Assembly (NCBI GenBank): GCA_023436225.1
Contig: JAEZKA010000035.1
Span: forward strand, 163,332-227,331
Source: Bacillota bacterium
Lineage (GTDB): Bacteria; Bacillota; Clostridia; Lachnospirales; Lachnospiraceae
Length of the DNA: 64,000 bases
Reading direction: 5' to 3'
The notes beneath the pieces are model-generated. The model was given only the letters and a program-made list of their open reading frames with translations. It searched no databases and was not told where the DNA came from. Below, one piece after another: positions 26,220-35,210 of the stretch. A program made the position numbers and the translations under genes. How positions within the stretch are numbered: position 1 is the stretch's first letter; each line of letters opens with the position of its first letter.

Positions 26220-29200
26220 TTCATCACCACTCCTTTCACGATGCGCTTACGACGCTTGGGGTCCAACCTGACTTCCATACGCGACAGAAGAAAAGTAAGT
26301 ACATTTGCCACCAGGAAGTAGATGACTGCTGTGGCAATCAGGGGAAAGAAGGCTTCCAGAGTACGACTGCGGATGATGTCAGATACCTTAGTTAAATCCT
26401 GAATAGCGATATAGCCTACTACGGAGGTCATTTTTACCATAGAGATAAACTCTCCCTTGAAAACCGGTAGAAAATGCTTCGCTGCCTGGGGAAAGGTGAT
26501 CTTCCAGAAAGTTCTTCCCTTTGTAAAACCAATCGCGTAAGCCGCTTCAACCTGCCCCTTGTCCACCGCATCAATGCCGGTACGCATCACTTCAGACACA
26601 TAGACACCAAAGTTAACCGAAAAGCCAAGGATTGCCACCAAAGCAGCAGATATATCTACCTTACCAAAGATGATGTAATACAATATCATTAACAACACAA
26701 CAATCGGAGTTCCCTGGATCAGTCGGATAAACCCGGCCATCAGTAACGCTACAAGGCGCTTTTTACTTCGGCGAAGCATACAAAATCCAAAGCCCATCAA
26801 GGAGCCAAGCAGTCCTGAACAAATTGAGATAAACACCGTGATTTTCAGACCGTCCATCACTAGCTTCCACCGATTTTCTGTGATAAAGGTACGTTTGAAG
26901 CTGGCCTTTAGACCATCCCAGAAGCTCACTTCCGGCTGGGTATCCAAGGCAGCCTGAGATATAGCACTCCCTCGTACCACAAAGTACAGCCCGCCGTCAT
27001 AGTAGGAATCACTCATGTCCACCATCTTTTTACGTTCGTCGGTAATGGACAAGCAACCCACAGCGGCATCCGCCTTACCGCTTTGCAGCATCGGAATTAA
27101 ACCAGAAAATTCCACGCAGGTAAACTCTACCTTCCGATCCAGAAGCTCGCCGATGCGCAGCATCAGCTCCAAATCATAGCCCACGGCTGTACCGTCCGGT
27201 CCCAGATACCCCATGGGTTCTAAAGAGATGTCGTGAACCACCCGAAGTATGCCATTCGCACCGGGATAATCAAGCTGCGGCATCACCTTCTTACTATCGT
27301 CCGGACCGGTCCATTTTTCCGTCATCTCCTCCAACGTACCTTCAGCCCTAAGTGCTGCGATGGCGGAGTTCACCTGAGCGGTAAGCTCACTGTTCTTCTG
27401 TAGAGCAACGGCGTAATGGTCCTCCACAATTCGTTCGGGTAGAATGGCAAGGTCCGGATATTGTGACACGGACAGCCTGGCCACAGGCTCGTCGGTCGGC
27501 ACTGCCTCCACCTTTTTGTTTTGAAGAGCCGTCAGCTGATCGGCCAGGCTATTAAAGTAGCTGTAATTCACATCAGGGATTACACTGTCTACCAGAAGAT
27601 CTGCAATCGAACCGGTCTGACAGGAGACCGTCTTGCCGGAAAGCTGGCTGAGAGCAGTGTATTGCGCAGCACCTTCGTCAGTCACGGTTTCTCCTCTACT
27701 CACCAACACCTGAGGATTGTCAAAATAGCTCTGGGTGAAATCCACCAGCTTCCGCCGTTCGTCCGTGGCATTTATGTCGGAGATAGCCAGATCCACCTTG
27801 CCGGACTGGATGGCGGGAAGCAGTGCATCAAAATCCATGGTGGAGAACTCCACCGTCATATCAAGCTCTTTGGCAATAAGCTGAGTAAGCTCAATGTTAA
27901 TACCAATGGGGTTGCCATCCTGCATAAAACAGATGGGAGGAATATCAGGGGAAAGAGCTACCTTTAAGATCCCATAAGTTCCTGTGGCCATCTCAATTTC
28001 CTTAGTTCTGTAATAATCAGGGCCATCCGAAACCCAGCGTTCAATCAGCTCGTTCAGGGTACCGTTCGCCTTAAATTCAGTGAGAATAGCATCTACCTTA
28101 TCTCTCAGCTCTGTCTGTTGCTTGGATACAGCAATGTAGCATGCCTCGTTAACAAGACTATCCTCGATAATATGGAGCTCACTGTCCTGCTTCATCATAT
28201 AGCCAACGGTGGAGCGGGCTGTCATTATATAGTCCAGCTTATCACTTTGGAGTGCCAGTATAGCGTCTGCTGCCGAGGAGAACATGGAGATCTTAGAATC
28301 TGGATATTTACTCGATATGTAGTCCTGTGCCACGATGCTTGTAATCCCATAGCGAGCGGTTTCTGGGGTTACCGTTACCTTTGTTGTTACATCGTTCTTT
28401 CGTGCGAGCAGTACCTGAGGATTCGCAAAGTAAGGTGCAGTAAACAGAAGCTTTTCTTGTCTTTCGGGTGTACTGTACATTCCGAGAGTCATGTCGGCCT
28501 TATTGCTGTCTATGGAGGCGATGACTGCCCCCAGCTCCATGTCCAGATATTCTGCCTGATAGCCTAAATCGTAGAGCACGCGATCGATCAGCTCGATATC
28601 CATCCCTGCATATTGGCCATCAAGCAGAAATGTGGTGGGCTCACGTGAGGCGATAATTGCCACTTTGATCTTAGGTGCATCCGGCAAGTTCGGGGTTTCA
28701 ATCGTCTCGTAATCGCTCCCATCCGGCTTAATCCAATGAGAGATGATCTCCTCCATCGTGCCATCACTAAGGTATTGATCCACCACGGAACTGACCTTTT
28801 TTGCAAGCTCAGGCTGACTCTTGTTGATTCCCAGACAGACCTTTTCATCAGTTAAAGCGTCGGAGACGATCTCCAGATTACGATTGCTTCGAACAAAACG
28901 CAGTGCGCTGGTAAAATCCATCATAGCATAGTCCAGCTTACCCGAATCGAGGGCGGCCGTGCTATCCACATAATTTTTAAAGCTTTGGCGGTCAGCGTCA
29001 GGGTAGTTTTTCTCGGCATAGACTGCGTTGGTGGAGCCGTCCATTACACCAATGCGTGCGGTTTCTACCGGAACGCGCTGTGGCTCGCTATCGGCTATCT
29101 GCTGCGTTTTATAAGCTGTGTCATTCTTCTGTGTATCCTCGGTAACGGCCGTCTTTGTGTTACCGTTACAGCCCACAAACAGGCTGACAAGGATCAGCAG

Positions 29201-29242
29201 GGTCAGCATAAACGCAGTTCCCCGTAAAAGTTTCTGTCTCAT
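26216..29242 (-). CDS. multi-binding-domain amino-acid ABC permease fusion lipoprotein
   Basis: 1008 residues. A lipoprotein signal ends at Cys25 (LFVGC). Then come a partial family 3 binding domain (about 55-165), a full one (about 185-405), another full one (about 420-645) and a final partial one (about 665-780). The domain ends repeat the pattern GTLEEMTEKW / GTLNELIERW / GTMEEIISHW. The C-terminal 210 residues are a HisM/GlnP-type permease with LRRSKKRLVALLMAGFIRL-type helices and the EAA loop AAYAIGFTKGRTFWKITFPQ. So receptor and channel are one chain. The partner ATPase gene overlaps its stop codon. If the lipobox is cleaved, both ends must thread the membrane. Confidence 0.88.
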   Translation of the reverse strand: MRQKLLRGTAFMLTLLILVSLFVGCNGNTKTAVTEDTQKNDTAYKTQQIADSEPQRVPVETARIGVMDGSTNAVYAEKNYPDADRQSFKNYVDSTAALDSGKLDYAMMDFTSALRFVRSNRNLEIVSDALTDEKVCLGINKSQPELAKKVSSVVDQYLSDGTMEEIISHWIKPDGSDYETIETPNLPDAPKIKVAIIASREPTTFLLDGQYAGMDIELIDRVLYDLGYQAEYLDMELGAVIASIDSNKADMTLGMYSTPERQEKLLFTAPYFANPQVLLARKNDVTTKVTVTPETARYGITSIVAQDYISSKYPDSKISMFSSAADAILALQSDKLDYIMTARSTVGYMMKQDSELHIIEDSLVNEACYIAVSKQQTELRDKVDAILTEFKANGTLNELIERWVSDGPDYYRTKEIEMATGTYGILKVALSPDIPPICFMQDGNPIGINIELTQLIAKELDMTVEFSTMDFDALLPAIQSGKVDLAISDINATDERRKLVDFTQSYFDNPQVLVSRGETVTDEGAAQYTALSQLSGKTVSCQTGSIADLLVDSVIPDVNYSYFNSLADQLTALQNKKVEAVPTDEPVARLSVSQYPDLAILPERIVEDHYAVALQKNSELTAQVNSAIAALRAEGTLEEMTEKWTGPDDSKKVMPQLDYPGANGILRVVHDISLEPMGYLGPDGTAVGYDLELMLRIGELLDRKVEFTCVEFSGLIPMLQSGKADAAVGCLSITDERKKMVDMSDSYYDGGLYFVVRGSAISQAALDTQPEVSFWDGLKASFKRTFITENRWKLVMDGLKITVFISICSGLLGSLMGFGFCMLRRSKKRLVALLMAGFIRLIQGTPIVVLLMILYYIIFGKVDISAALVAILGFSVNFGVYVSEVMRTGIDAVDKGQVEAAYAIGFTKGRTFWKITFPQAAKHFLPVFKGEFISMVKMTSVVGYIAIQDLTKVSDIIRSRTLEAFFPLIATAVIYFLVANVLTFLLSRMEVRLDPKRRKRIVKGVVMK

Positions 29243-29359
29243 GGTAAATCACCTTTCTTTGTACTGATTTTTAGGCTCACTCAACAAAAATAAGAGTGAA
29301 AAGCAGTAAAATACAGTTGCTATTTCTAATCACTTATCATTGATATTAACCGATTGTCT

Positions 29360-30316
29360 CTAATTCTTTGCCAAGCAATAAAGAGTCAAATTGCCCTCTA
29401 CAGAGTCGGGCTGTTCGGGTAGCGGGGTTATACCACCCTTATCTAAATAAAGTGCATAGCCTTCGTCACAATACCACTCGAAGGACTCACCCTTGGGGAC
29501 CTTCATGGTCCGGATAGTACCATCCGCCATCTGTATGGATACTTTAGCCTTCTCGGTATCCAGATAATTTTGTACTGCATCACTGTAAGAGACTTCTTTA
29601 TTGTAGACCATTACACCGGAGGCAATCTTTGACTCAGAGCCATCCGGACGTCGAAGACTATAATCGATGGTCAGCACGCGGAAATCATCGGCGGCAAAAA
29701 CTGTCGTTGTTATCATCTTATCCTGGGTAGTTGCCGGCCAGCTCTCTGAGAGCATATCAGCATATTCCTGGCTGATGTCTGCCTCGGTTTCGCACACCAG
29801 ATTGCCGTTACGATCCGTAGTCTGGGAGGTGATTTCACTGTCGGCCACCATGTACAGAATATCGCTGACTAAACTGTATCCCATAGCAGAAATGGCATAT
29901 ATCGCTTCTCTCTTTGACTGGGAGAAGCGAAAGTAGTCCGTTTGATAATTTGTATAACCATTATCATCTTGTGTGGAACAATTATTTCCGTCTTCATCCT
30001 TAAAACAAGTCACATGTATGTTATCTCCACTTATATAATCCAGCTGAGAATAAGTGACGGTCTTGTAATTCTCCAGTAAATTCGACATCGTATTAACCTC
30101 GGCTGCCATTTCCAGGTCCAGAGTAGGGGTAACCGGTGGTGTCGGTGTCGGATCGGTTGTGGCTTCCAGTGTCGGAGTGGATACGGCCTCCGATGTCGGA
30201 GTGGCAGAAGGAGCATTGCTTTGCTCTGTGCTCCCGGTCTTGTTCTCACTGCAGGCAAAAAGAGCCATGCAGAGAGTTAACACCGTAAGTATGAGTGATA
30301 ATTTCTTTTTATTCAT
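29360..30316 (-). CDS. lipoprotein of unknown function
   Basis: 318 residues. The ATG at 30316 follows AGGAGAATGATT; an ATG six bases upstream is too close to the ribosome site. Signal and lipobox end MALFAC, then a Thr/Pro/Ser-rich linker of about 45 residues with repeated PTPTP-type runs, then a globular part of about 240 residues rich in beta-forming sequence. The last 60 residues (MADGTIRTMKVPKGESFEWYC region) look like a small beta domain. It sits between the two transporter modules with the same orientation. No family recognised; an extracellular ligand-binding accessory is possible. Confidence 0.75.
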   Translation of the reverse strand: MNKKKLSLILTVLTLCMALFACSENKTGSTEQSNAPSATPTSEAVSTPTLEATTDPTPTPPVTPTLDLEMAAEVNTMSNLLENYKTVTYSQLDYISGDNIHVTCFKDEDGNNCSTQDDNGYTNYQTDYFRFSQSKREAIYAISAMGYSLVSDILYMVADSEITSQTTDRNGNLVCETEADISQEYADMLSESWPATTQDKMITTTVFAADDFRVLTIDYSLRRPDGSESKIASGVMVYNKEVSYSDAVQNYLDTEKAKVSIQMADGTIRTMKVPKGESFEWYCDEGYALYLDKGGITPLPEQPDSVEGNLTLYCLAKN

Positions 30317-30466
30317 AATCATTCTCCTTTTATGTCAAGCATCGGTTTACCAGAGCCTCTTAATATAATTACCACATAGGTTCCTGTAGTTTACTGATGG
30401 AAGTGCTTGAACGTTATACTGATGTTTTACTTATTTTCAATTTTTGCTACTGCTGTCATCCCATAT

Positions 30467-31570
30467 TTATAGCTTAATGATAATATGATTGATTCCGTCA
30501 TGACAGGTGTAGGTAATTTCCTTTGCTATATTCCTTAGTATAGTTACCCCCAGATACGCTTCATCCTCCTCGGGGATCAGAAAGGGATTATACTCCCTTC
30601 CCGGGCAGGTCAGCTCCAATAGAATGGATTTGTCCAGCTCGCTGTAACAGATACTTACGTCCATATTCACCGCTGATTCTTCAACAACTGGGCCGGAAAG
30701 CATTTCATAAATCAGTTCTTCGGCACAAAGCTGGAGCCGACGTGCAAATTTGTCCCCGATACCGTACTTGACTGCAAAGCTCCAAATTCCACCCTGAAGC
30801 TGCATCAAGTCAAAATCACGACGGTCGATTTTCTGAGAAAAGTATTTCATTTTATGGATAAACGCCTCTGTTTTTGGCTTTTTCGGATGATCGAAAATAT
30901 CTTCTGGCTTGCCTTGCTCGTAAATACCATGGTCATCAAAATAGAGAATACGTGTACCCACCTCCCTGGCAAAGGACATCTCGTGGGTCACGACAATCAT
31001 GGTCATGCCTCGCTTCGCAAGCATTCGCATCGTCGCCAGAACCTCTCCCACCATGGTAGGGTCCAGCGCACTGGTCGGCTCGTCAAAGAGCATAATCTGC
31101 GGCTCCATAGCAAGACATCGGGCGATGGCGATCCGTTGCTTCTGCCCGCCGGATAGAACACTTGGCATGGAGTGCTTCCGGCTCTCCAGACTAACCATTT
31201 TTAACAGCTCTACTGCTTTTAGCTCGGCCTCCTCCCGGGAATCGCCTCGTAGACGGATGGGAGCAAGTGTCAGGTTATCTAGCACATCCATATGCTCAAA
31301 GAGATGAAATCCCTGATAGACCATCCCCATTTTCTGCCTGATGTGATTTACATTAGCACCCTTGGCAGTGATATCATCTTCACCTATGATGATTCGCCCC
31401 GCGTCCGGTGCTTCGAGCAAATTAAGTAGCCGCAAAAAAACACTCTTACCACAGCCGGACCCACCGATGATGACAATACACTCTCCCTTTTCCACTGTCA
31501 GCGAAACGTCCCGTAGCACTTCCAAAGAACCAAAGGACTTAGAAATATGCTTCACCTGAATAATGCTCAT
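30467..31570 (-). CDS. second amino-acid ABC ATPase fused to an RsbW-like domain
   Basis: 367 residues. The N-terminal ATPase has IIGGSGCGKSV, LSGGQKQRIA, IMLFDEPTSALDP and MIVVTHEMS. The C-terminal 125 residues resemble an RsbW HATPase more clearly than in the paralogue at 25140: CAEELIYEML in place of the N-box (Asn replaced by Glu), PGREYNPF at the G1 position, and a near-canonical end, LGVTILRNIAKEITYTCHDG then NHIIIKL. It overlaps the permease gene at 31567 by ATGA. The two fusions share architecture but differ in sequence, so the fusion is not a single recent duplication. Confidence 0.88.
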   Translation of the reverse strand: MSIIQVKHISKSFGSLEVLRDVSLTVEKGECIVIIGGSGCGKSVFLRLLNLLEAPDAGRIIIGEDDITAKGANVNHIRQKMGMVYQGFHLFEHMDVLDNLTLAPIRLRGDSREEAELKAVELLKMVSLESRKHSMPSVLSGGQKQRIAIARCLAMEPQIMLFDEPTSALDPTMVGEVLATMRMLAKRGMTMIVVTHEMSFAREVGTRILYFDDHGIYEQGKPEDIFDHPKKPKTEAFIHKMKYFSQKIDRRDFDLMQLQGGIWSFAVKYGIGDKFARRLQLCAEELIYEMLSGPVVEESAVNMDVSICYSELDKSILLELTCPGREYNPFLIPEEDEAYLGVTILRNIAKEITYTCHDGINHIIIKL

Positions 31571-32253
31571 TGCGAATGCCTCCTTTCTGCTTTATTTCTA
31601 GAGACGGTTTCTGTTAAAGCAAAGAAGCCGTAGCATAGGTAGGCAAGAACAAGATACAGAAGCATTCCCGCCAGAATCATGAACAGGGGCTGCATCGTGC
31701 GGCTGCCGATGTTGTTGATGACGCGGGTCAGATCCGTAATGGTCACATAGCCTACTACGCTGGTCCACTGGATCAGATTCACCAGAGTGGACTGATAGGT
31801 AGGCTTTGCAATCCTTGCCGCCTGAGGTAAGGATATCAGACGAAATGCCTGCCACTTTGAAAAGCCCAAGGTTCGTGCGGCCTCTGCCTGCATCTTATCG
31901 GTAGCGGAATATGCTGCTCTGAAACACTCCGCTACATGAGCAGAGACATTCAGCGAAAAGGCCACTACAGCGATGAGGGGTGCGGACAGGTCACTGCGAG
32001 CAAATACGACATAGTACATCAGCATCAGGAGTAGTAACACCGGACTGCCTCGCAGTACTGCGATATACACCGTAGCTAAGCCTTGTACCGGGCGGTTATT
32101 GCACATTCTCGCAGCGCACACCAGCGCACCCAGCGCTGTACCAATCAGTACGGACAGCAACGATATTACCATGGTCACATGTAACCCCCTAAGGATCGTA
32201 AGATAGGAGCCGCCGTCTATGAGAGTTTTATATAAAATATTGCCAAAGGACAT
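31567..32253 (-). CDS. amino-acid ABC transporter permease
   Basis: 228 residues, His/Glu/Gln/Arg permease family, five helices. The EAA loop is EAARTLGFSKWQAFRLISLPQA (about residues 134-155). It is preceded by GGGTGATTCC and followed with ATGA overlap by its ATPase. With the binding lipoprotein 25 bp upstream it forms a complete conventional importer, in contrast to the fused system at 26216. Confidence 0.92.
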   Translation of the reverse strand: MSFGNILYKTLIDGGSYLTILRGLHVTMVISLLSVLIGTALGALVCAARMCNNRPVQGLATVYIAVLRGSPVLLLLMLMYYVVFARSDLSAPLIAVVAFSLNVSAHVAECFRAAYSATDKMQAEAARTLGFSKWQAFRLISLPQAARIAKPTYQSTLVNLIQWTSVVGYVTITDLTRVINNIGSRTMQPLFMILAGMLLYLVLAYLCYGFFALTETVSRNKAERRHSQ

Positions 32254-32278
32254 GGAATCACCCGCTTTCTAACTATGA

Positions 32279-33190
32279 CTATTTATCGCTGCCTTTTTTC
32301 AGCAGTCCAAAGCGGTTCAGAACGTCCTCATACGGATAGTCTTTCATGACGGCTGCACCATAGGATTTGTGGTGTGGTTGGGTGATACACATGCCGTCTG
32401 CATCTAAATTCTCGGCCGAGCCATCCACGATCATCCAGAACACTACGTCGATTTTCTCGCTGACCAGAGCTGTCAGACGAGCATCCACCTCTACTGTGAC
32501 CAGTTCTATGTTTACTCCAAGCTTCTCTCCCAGTGCGCTAGCAAAGGCTGCATTGAACCCGGCGGGAATTCCGTCAGCGGAAACATAGTCAAACGGCGGC
32601 AAGCTGCCCGTCAGGCCGATGCGAATGGTTGGCGCACCCTCTTTTTTTACCGGAGTCGCTGCTTTCTCTGACATTTCCTGATCGGAATAAATGTACTGAT
32701 CTTCCAATGCAGAAAGTGTTCCATCCTCACGTAGCCCTGTAATCGCACCGTTGAGCTGTTCTGCAAGCGCCGAATCCTCGCTCCGCGTCGCCATTGCATA
32801 GGAATAGATGATGGTGGTATCTACTAACACTGTCAAGTCCGGGTTTTCGCTCTGCATATACTTGGCTGTATCATAAGAAAGAAATGCCCAGTCAATTTTT
32901 CCTCCATTCAGCGCAAGCTGTAACTCGGAAAGAGAGGCGTAGCTCTGATAATTATATTTTCCAGGTGTAAGAGACTGAATAAGAGAATCAGAATACATGG
33001 ACTTCCGTTGCCCAAGTTCAAAATCCAGCATAGTCAGATAGCCCTGCGTTGGAACGGTCTGTTCCTGCGCTTTGTCCGCTGATTTCATTGAAACGTCTTC
33101 CCCTTGGCAGCCAGTCAGTGTCAGCAGCATAACCGCTGCGAGTGAAATGGCAGTTAATTTCTTTGTTGCTGTCAGGTTTATTCTTCTCAT
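32279..33190 (-). CDS. family 3 amino-acid binding lipoprotein
   Basis: 303 residues with lipobox TLTGC near residue 28, then one partial lobe and a family 3 domain (RIGLTGSLPPFDYVSADGIPAGFNAAFASAL region). The N-terminal part repeats the segment LQLALNGGKIDWAFLSYDTA and GTLSALEDQYIYS seen in the multi-domain fusion, so this protein too is a tandem of a reduced and a full domain. It should deliver an amino acid or small amine to the permease at 31567. RBS GAAGGAG. Confidence 0.88.
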   Translation of the reverse strand: MRRINLTATKKLTAISLAAVMLLTLTGCQGEDVSMKSADKAQEQTVPTQGYLTMLDFELGQRKSMYSDSLIQSLTPGKYNYQSYASLSELQLALNGGKIDWAFLSYDTAKYMQSENPDLTVLVDTTIIYSYAMATRSEDSALAEQLNGAITGLREDGTLSALEDQYIYSDQEMSEKAATPVKKEGAPTIRIGLTGSLPPFDYVSADGIPAGFNAAFASALGEKLGVNIELVTVEVDARLTALVSEKIDVVFWMIVDGSAENLDADGMCITQPHHKSYGAAVMKDYPYEDVLNRFGLLKKGSDK

Positions 33191-33222
33191 GTTTGTATCT
33201 CCTTCGTGTATTATTATTTTAG

Positions 33223-35091
33223 CTAATTATTCTCAAACTCGGTAATCAGCCGGTTAAACCGTGTGGTGAAAGCGCTAATGTAGTCACCATTTTCAATGTC
33301 AACTCCGGCGATGTTTAGCAAGTCTACAATATTACCGCTGTCACCTGCCTTCAAGAATGCAAGATAGTCCTCCACAGCGCTCTGGTCACCCGACTGAATG
33401 CGGTCTGCGATATTACAGGCTGCGGCAATGCCCACGGCGTATTGGTAGACATAGAACCCGTCATAGAAGTGAGGGATCCGTGCCCAGCCGGAGGCATAAG
33501 CCTCCGCTTTGGTAAAAGACTCTCCATAGCAGTCCCCGGCAGTTTGCATCCACAATTCATCCAGCTTATCAGCGGTTAGGGTACCGCCTTTTTCTACCAC
33601 CCGGACTGCTTCCTCCTGGAACCTGGCAAAGAAAGCCTGGGTGAAGAACGAACCGTATAACGTAGACATCTGTTGGGAGGCGTAATACTGCCGCTCCTCT
33701 TCCGTCTTTGCATTCTTTATTAAATAGTCTGAGAGTAGCAGCTCATTTAGGGTACTTGCCACCTCACTGGCCAGACTGGTGGCATTCTGATTATATAGAC
33801 TCTCCTGAGTCTGAGAATACAGCATATGTACTGCGTGACCAAGCTCATGAGCCAGAGTAGATACGCTGTTAAAATCATCGGTGTAATTGAGCAGAATATA
33901 GGGGTTTGTACCTGGTACCGATGCGGCAAAGGCTCCGTTCGACTTGTTATCAGCAGGATAAACATCGATGGCATCGCTTGAGAACATCACATCCAACCTT
34001 TTGGCATAATCTTCTCCCAAGGACGTCAGCGCTTCCTTCACAAGTTTCTGTGCATCCGAATAGGGGTAAACTGTGCCGGGGTCATTAGCGATGCTTGCGT
34101 TCGTCTCAAAGCTATATAGTGTTGTAACACCCAATGACTTCTTTAGCAGCGAGAAATATCGATCTAGCGAAGGCTTTGCTTGATCCGCAGCAGATAAGAC
34201 GCCATGATAAACTGAGACAGGAGTATCCTCCGGAATCAGGCTCGCCTCAAGCGTTGAGCTATACCTGTGGCTGGAAGTGATCTGAGTCTGTGCAGTATAA
34301 TAATTATGTATATTCTGGGCCAGGGTATTACGGAATTGGCCATAAGGCTGCATCATAGCATTGTAGAATGCCAACCGGAATTCCTGGGTGTAATCATTAT
34401 TGTAAGTAGCCCAGTAATTGCTCTCATCCGCCGGTCGCTCGGTCCCATCCGGGAATTTGATGTTCTGGAAGGTTAAGTCGCTGTCCACGAGAACACTATA
34501 AAGGTTATATGCTCCTTCCCGAAGCTGATAGACCGGCTGTAATAGCTGCTCCTCCGACTCCGGCAGCGTATAGGCACTCATGATACGATCACGTTCGAAC
34601 CAGGTGAGATAGGGCTTCATACGTGAGTCTGCCGCTGCCTGATCTAAGAAGCTATCGCTGTTAGCAAACAGCTCCGGCATAGCGAAAGCGGTGTCGTTGG
34701 AAAGCTTCATACTCAGATTGTCTACCCGTCCTGCCAGCTCCTTGGCTCCACTATCGGATTGGTCCTTTTGCACCTGTAACCCTGTATAAGAACCTAACCG
34801 CCCGAATAAACGGTACGCCTCGTCCGTTTCCTTGTAGTAATTGACAACACCATCCAGGCTAGAGAGCTTACCACGTAAAGCGGCAATTTTTTCGATTTGA
34901 TCCTCCATCTGGGATAATTCCTCTTCAAATGCTTCTTCGTTCGGATAGATCGCACTTAAGTCCCACGAGATTTCCTGGGGTGCTGAGTCTTCTGTCGGTG
35001 CTTTATTAGCAGTCAGTTCTTTATTGGGACTGCATGAGATAAATGACAGTACAATCGTAAGCACCAGTATTAATGAAATAATTCGTTTCAT
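33223..35091 (-). CDS. pepF: lipoprotein oligoendopeptidase F, family M3
   Basis: 622 residues. The N-terminus is a lipoprotein signal (VLSFISC, Cys20), which is unusual since PepF is normally cytosolic. The rest is full-length PepF: zinc site TLAHELGHAVHM and the third ligand region SEVASTLNELLL. It should cut small peptides outside the membrane. It is 32 bp upstream of the binding protein of an amino-acid importer, so products could be taken up at once; alternatively it degrades a signalling peptide. RBS AAAAGGAG. Confidence 0.93.
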   Translation of the reverse strand: MKRIISLILVLTIVLSFISCSPNKELTANKAPTEDSAPQEISWDLSAIYPNEEAFEEELSQMEDQIEKIAALRGKLSSLDGVVNYYKETDEAYRLFGRLGSYTGLQVQKDQSDSGAKELAGRVDNLSMKLSNDTAFAMPELFANSDSFLDQAAADSRMKPYLTWFERDRIMSAYTLPESEEQLLQPVYQLREGAYNLYSVLVDSDLTFQNIKFPDGTERPADESNYWATYNNDYTQEFRLAFYNAMMQPYGQFRNTLAQNIHNYYTAQTQITSSHRYSSTLEASLIPEDTPVSVYHGVLSAADQAKPSLDRYFSLLKKSLGVTTLYSFETNASIANDPGTVYPYSDAQKLVKEALTSLGEDYAKRLDVMFSSDAIDVYPADNKSNGAFAASVPGTNPYILLNYTDDFNSVSTLAHELGHAVHMLYSQTQESLYNQNATSLASEVASTLNELLLSDYLIKNAKTEEERQYYASQQMSTLYGSFFTQAFFARFQEEAVRVVEKGGTLTADKLDELWMQTAGDCYGESFTKAEAYASGWARIPHFYDGFYVYQYAVGIAAACNIADRIQSGDQSAVEDYLAFLKAGDSGNIVDLLNIAGVDIENGDYISAFTTRFNRLITEFENN

Positions 35092-35210
35092 AAATATTCA
35101 CTCCTTTTCTTAGCTCATTTGTATACCAGTTTAATCATTGTTTCTATATCGCATACAAGATGAAACGATTAATCGTTTCACTTGTCATGAATCAAGTCTA
35201 GCGGTCCAGG

